Below, in pieces: positions 60,259 to 64,000 of a stretch of 64,000 bases of DNA. Position 1 is the stretch's first letter; every line of letters starts with the position of its first letter. The translations under genes and the position numbers were made by a program. Below the pieces are notes generated by a model that saw only the letters and a list, made by a program, of their open reading frames with translations, was not told the origin of the DNA and ran no database searches. Origin of the DNA: Riptortus pedestris (taxonomy: Eukaryota > Arthropoda > Insecta > Hemiptera > Alydidae). The stretch is from contig CM032228.1 in assembly GCA_019009955.1 (NCBI GenBank), positions 205,481,001 to 205,545,000 on the forward strand, read 5' to 3'.

Positions 60259-60924
60259 ACGCTCCTTCTCTCTGTTTTCTAACGTTTTCTCTTTCAAAGT
60301 CATTTTCTTCTCCTCTCAGTGGAATAAGTAGACTTAATTTGCCTTTTCTTAGAGTTCCTTTGACTTCTTTATTATTTGTTTCTCCTTTTCTTAACTGAAA
60401 TTATTTATCTACACGTATTCCTACGCTAGAGTTGATAAACTCTTTACGAGGTCCTTCATTAAATATTTGTTGACTGTGCTTTTGCCTTGTGAGGAAATAG
60501 AAAATGCAAGAAAAACAATTCTGAGACAAGACTCATACAAGTTTAATCCAACTCGAATAATGCAAGCGAATTATGTGATATTCGTTTCTCAATCATATTT
60601 GTCAGCATCTTCAACGAATTTCTGCGATATTAACTTGGCGAAGCTAGAGACCCAGAAGTTTTTATATATATGTTCCTCATTCTCATTTCTAGCATTTAAT
60701 CTTGAGAATGGCGATTAGTTGGCAAAACTGGTAGTCAATATAATATTATGTTGTAAGACAATATCTTTCTTATATGACCTCAATGTCAAAACATCATGCA
60801 TGAAAAAAAGTTGGAAACGGAAATGTTCTATTTTCTCAACTATTAAAATTTATCACTTTTTGAAAATCAACACCTTCTTAGCTGATTGCTTTTCAGTTTT
60901 CTAGAGAGTTGATTGAGGGTATAG
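60259..60924. other. Intronic sequence, nothing recognised
   Basis: Two short consecutive + strand frames (60467..60904) show no domain. Confidence 0.5.
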
Positions 60925-62110
60925 GCACCCAGTTGATTGAGAGTATCTGAAATGGTGCCCTCAGCTCTATAGCCCTGTTCCTAGAATGTCCTAGACGTGT
61001 GTACTAAGTTGGAGGTCTGAGGATCGAGCTGGCCACTCCATCCTGTCAGTTCTTTGTCTTTCTGTAATGACTGCCTAGCGCTCCATGCTCTGTTTTGGGC
61101 AATTCCTGCAGCTTGGTGATTCTACTTCTCACAATTAATGGTCAGCAGTCAATGAGCTATCTTTCAATGGTACCGAGCTGGTACGCTTTGGCGTAGATTG
61201 CTTATCCGGAATTCATTGTCGCATCACCTTAGGAGGATATTCTAGGGAAATCTCTGCCTCCCGGTATTTTAGCAGATTTCCCTCGAGGGAAACAGCTATT
61301 GAGGTCGTACTCATGATGCGATGATTTTCGAAAAATTTCTTCAAATGTCCATCGATCCTACCTAGGAGATGACGAAAATGAGGTCCGTTCAAAATTATAT
61401 ATATATTTATTTGTGTGTTAACGCTCTAGCGGTCGCAATTGTTTGATCGTTATCAAACTTGACATTTAAACGTTTTATGCAAGAAGACAGATCAAGTTCG
61501 TTAATGGCTGAAATCGGACCAGTGGGAGGGGGGGGGGTTTAAAGGAGGGGAGTTTCGAAAATTTGAAATATCTCCGTTACCATAAGTTGGATAAAAAAAT
61601 TATATAGAACCAATCTTATTGTAAGTTACATATACTATAAATATTGTTCTATACATTTATTCTCTATCTTTAATACTAACCGAGATATTTGCATTTTTAT
61701 TAATTGTGGGCCGATAACGGATTACTGAATTTCCCGCCAAAAGCTAGTTCTGCCATTTGCCGTAACTGTTCGGCTCTCGTAAGGAGATTTCTCTATTGTA
61801 TAACCACGTGGGAAATCTACTTAGTTTACGCAGCCCCTGCGTGACGGAATTTTTGAACATGGTTCCCGTCCGCCTGGTGACCGGTACCAGTGGCAGGACG
61901 TCAGCAAAAAGCACACTTTTCCAATGTACCTCTGTCAATTTGAGTTGTATACGGGCGAGCTCGGGTCGTGCTGTTCTGTGATGAGTAAGAAGTTCTAAAC
62001 CTCCGGCAGGTTTTCTTGAGCTCAAACCGCCTGCAACTTCTTTGTACAGAAAATTTGTTCACCTGTGGTCCACAACCTCTCGAAAGAGGTGGATTGTCTA
62101 GAACAACGAA
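60925..62110 (-). pseudogene. Old Tc1-like transposase relic split by a HINE
   Basis: Minus strand. The right part (62030 down to 61855) reads RKPAGGLELLTHHRTARPEL and HWKSVLFADV, matching the pre-catalytic region and first aspartate motif (VLFTDE) of Tc1-like transposases. It continues RRTGTMFK up to the HINE. The left part (61267 down to about 60925) resumes with IPGG(R)DFP, as in VFRRPGERF. After decay it shows AVITERQRTDRMEWPARSSD and STHVWDILG, the MDWPARSPDLNPIEHVWD block. Several stops and frameshifts are present. It is a different lineage from the element at 49174. Confidence 0.65.
61271..61848 (+). mobile_element. HINE-like element, short form, inserted in a Tc1 relic
   Basis: Complete copy. 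The 5' end is AGCAGATTTCCCTCGAGGGA, then AACAGCTATTGAGGTCGTAC (palindrome with a CTCGAG centre). A short TA core lies at 61396..61408. TTAACGCTCTAGCGGTCGCA, GGCTGAAATCGGACCAGTGG plus a 9-G run, and GGTTTAAAGGAGGGG follow, then the short-form 3' module (TTTCCCGCCAAAAGCTAG, CTGTTCGGCTCTCGT). The 3' end is GTGGGAAATCTACTTAGTTT, then ACGCAGCCCCTGCGTGACGGAA and T5. The flanks are T-runs and the interrupted transposase reading is continuous across it. Confidence 0.88.
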
Positions 62111-63195
62111 TTAGACTATGTAAGACTTGTCAGAGAACTGTTAATATCTCTTCAACAAAATACGCTAGACATGTGCGGTCTAAACCCTGCAGACTTGAAA
62201 CCAGAAGATATCTTCCGTAGCTCTCCGAATATCTACTTCAGGTTACTCATTCTCGCTACAGTCGATTTGGTTAGTCGCAGAGAAGCCTGTGGATGGTAGT
62301 CAAGAGCCGTCAAGGATTAGCGTTTCAGTTCTTGACGAAGAGGCCGCTGGATCAGAGTGGAGTGAGAAGGTATCTAGTTAATCCCTCCATTTCTCCATAG
62401 AGCCTGTAGATATTTTGACTATTCGCTTACTTCTCTTGACTGAGAGGCGTTTTCTTTTGTTCTGCTCTCTTCGATTTCCTATATAATGTTTAATTATTTT
62501 TTCAGATACCATTATATCAGCCTCTTGCCTTCTCCTTGGCCATTCATGTCTCAAGAACATAAATCTGGCTCTTCTTCATTCTCCCTCCCTATCCTATTAT
62601 AAATAGCTCTCCAATCCTTAATATGACAGGAATTCATTCGTCTCCCCTAAATCCCTCTACGGACGTTAGTACTTTAACAGGTTCCTTTACTGGGTAAGGT
62701 ACTAAGTATAGGGTCAGTTCATCCTTCGGTAAACCTAATAGCCCCTGCGCGGTTGTAACTTCAACCTCCAAGACATACGATAAGTGCGTTACCCAAGTCG
62801 TATAGCCCGCCTAATAACTAATGACAGAGTGAATACATCTGCCCTTGCTCAGTAATGCCGAATCATTAAATAGAGGCTCTAAGGCAGTATTTATGAAGAA
62901 CGGGGGTAGTTGCTTATAAAGGCAGTTGTTTATGAAGTTTGTCCTCTTGGAATTAGTATTATTTTCGAAAGCTGTTAAAATTTGGTTAACATAATTACTT
63001 TTTTATGTGTATTTGCTTCTTTCTATAGAACTCTGTATTTTTATATACCATTTCCTTGTTTTATATTTCTATGTTAACAGCTATATTTTTGTTGTATTTG
63101 TTATGTATTACTTTACATTTACTCTGAATGTTATTCTTATTGCATTCTGTGAATTTTTTATGACATGTTGTATAAGAATTACTTTATTTTTTCAG
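62111..63195. other. Intronic sequence adjacent to the Liprin-alpha acceptor
   Basis: 62100..62400 is of moderate GC and may contain more of the Tc1 relic's N-terminal half, but I cannot align it. The last 200 bp before the exon are T-rich, giving the polypyrimidine tract. Confidence 0.5.
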
Positions 63196-63297
63196 GAATT
63201 TGCGACCCTTACGAAAGAGCTGAACCAGGCTAGAGAACATCTCCTGGAGAGGGAAGAAGAAATCCAAGAGCTGAAAGCAGAAAGAAATAACACAAGG
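63196..63297 (+). CDS. Liprin-alpha: Liprin-alpha internal exon (N-terminal coiled coil)
   Basis: The exon reads in frame 0 as 34 codons, starting [20 protein letters not shown] and ending [11 protein letters not shown] recognise this as the conserved N-terminal coiled-coil segment of Liprin-alpha, the presynaptic active-zone scaffold that binds RIM, ELKS, GIT and LAR-type receptor phosphatases. In vertebrate and insect orthologues this block directly follows the first coding segment (ending near NxxLPQ) and is followed by LLLEHLECLV. The acceptor is a T-rich tract ending TTTTTTCAG at 63195, and the donor is AGG|GTGAGT at 63298. Both junctions are phase 0 and the length is 102 nt. The heptad-rich, charged composition fits a coiled coil. 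The preceding coding exon was not found in this window, so the upstream intron probably exceeds 60 kb. The next exon lies beyond the right edge. Confidence 0.95.
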
Positions 63298-63709
63298 GTG
63301 AGTTTTAGCAAGCCTATTAATTAATATCTACCTTTCATTAGGCATATCGAGCTAAAGCACCCCCGGGAGTGCCTGCTCGTTCACCCTTCTTCTCCATTTG
63401 CTAAAAGTTATTAATAATATCAATTTTCACCCCCATTAAATTCCCCCTCTACCCTTATTTCAATTTACCTTGGGAATATTTCTTAGTTCGCGATCTGAAT
63501 AGGAATCGTTTTTGAAATTGAGAATTAAAGAAATATTTATTCCAGACCAGATCCTGATATTAATATTTCCGTCGTGGAGAGTAGATTTTCTTTTCAATTA
63601 AATTAAGTAGCCGGTTTTTTATTTCCCTTCCATGGTATAGAATGAAATTACAATTGAAATAAAGGAACAAATGACCATGATTTCAGAGAATTATTTTAGA
63701 AGGTTTCTT
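63298..63709 (+). other. Liprin-alpha intron downstream of the exon
   Basis: Begins with donor GTGAGT. AT-rich, with no further exon recognised; the expected next residues (LLLEHLECLV) are not encoded here. Confidence 0.7.
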
Positions 63710-63980
63710 ATAATAGTCGCTTTCGCGATTTTTCGAAAATTTGTTTAAAGCGATCCTTTGTAAATCGTTAATACCTTGTTATTATACAATGCATTTTGTT
63801 AGTTGAGATAGTTTCTACAATTGTTCTCGTTCACATTCTGAATTAACAAGAGTATTAGGGCAGTTATTTTTTTTCGTTCGTTTTCACCCTTCCGCACACC
63901 CCCAATTCAATTCATGTGACTTTTCAAATTAAGCTATTATTGCACTTAATATCTCGTGGACAGTTTAATTTCAAATCTTG
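63710..63980 (+). mobile_element. Diverged HINE fragment at the window edge
   Basis: GATTTTTCGAAAATTTGTTT at left and, from 63880, a TTTCACCCTTCCGCACACCC, CAATTCAATTCATGTGAC, AAGCTATTATTGCACTTAAT run. The latter parallels the long-form CTTCAGCAAACCCCCACT...CATGTCATATAAAC...AATAAGCTGTTAT module. The match is imperfect. Confidence 0.45.
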
Positions 63981-64000
63981 TTTACAAGTTTGTGTGTGAA

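Noticed and set aside
61744..62025. 93-codon minus-strand ORF as one protein
   Set aside because: Its second half is HINE terminal sequence. Only the first half is genuine Tc1 relic, so it is a chimera of two elements.
63007..63195. The upstream part of the open frame leading into the Liprin-alpha exon
   Set aside because: T-rich hydrophobic translation ending in a polypyrimidine tract and AG; it is intron.

Overview
This 64 kb window is AT-rich eukaryotic, almost entirely non-coding DNA. The only exon I can recognise with confidence is at 63196..63297 on the + strand. It encodes a very conserved coiled-coil segment of Liprin-alpha (PPFIA / Drosophila Liprin-α / C. elegans syd-2) and has good acceptor and donor sites. 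Everything upstream is best read as one very large intron (or 5' flank) of that gene. The exon sequence, the arthropod-style TCAGT initiator motifs, the Tc1/mariner relics and the repeat types suggest an arthropod, probably an insect. I cannot name the species.

The window is dominated by mobile-element debris. (1) A high-copy non-autonomous family recurs about twenty times. It has a 5' terminal palindrome starting AGCAGATTTCCC, an internal (TA)n microsatellite, a poly-G/C block and a 3' subterminal GGGAAATCTGCT repeat, followed by a CGCAG-CCC-CTGCG hairpin and GTGACGGAC. This is the architecture of Helentron-associated elements (HINE/DINE-1-like, Helitron2 clade). Two copies sit inside recognisable older sequence: one at 12077..12740 inside another HINE, and one at 61271..61848 inside a Tc1 transposase relic. 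These nested cases define the element ends and show insertion into T-runs without an evident target-site duplication. (2) A tRNA-derived SINE family with a B-box-like GTTCGATTCCCGC and an (AAT)n tail has about a dozen full or partial copies. (3) There are three DNA-transposon relics of the Tc1/mariner superfamily: 49174..50553 (inactivated, DD34E signature visible), 37118..37639 (internally deleted, intact terminal inverted repeats) and about 60925..62110 (split by a HINE). (4) Four short stem-loops of the form CUGANGA–stem–GAAA, three of them followed by AATAAA, resemble minimal hammerhead ribozymes of Penelope-like retroelements.

Layout: 0–2.9 kb, unique intron with a minus-strand promoter-like cluster near 2.15 kb. 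2.9–4.3 kb, an inverted HINE pair. 4.3–11.4 kb, mostly unique sequence with one ribozyme-like motif. 11.4–14.6 kb, nested HINEs. 14.6–24.5 kb, unique sequence with scattered HINE, SINE and microsatellite. 24.5–25.0 kb, a possible small minus-strand ORF. 27–31 kb, a HINE cluster around a CpG-rich island. 31–49 kb, SINEs, a deleted mariner element and HINE fragments. 49–56 kb, the Tc1 element with HINE and SINE pieces. 58–62 kb, full HINEs and the split Tc1 relic. 63.2 kb, the Liprin-alpha exon, then a HINE relic to the end. Apart from the Liprin-alpha exon, no gene here can be called with confidence.
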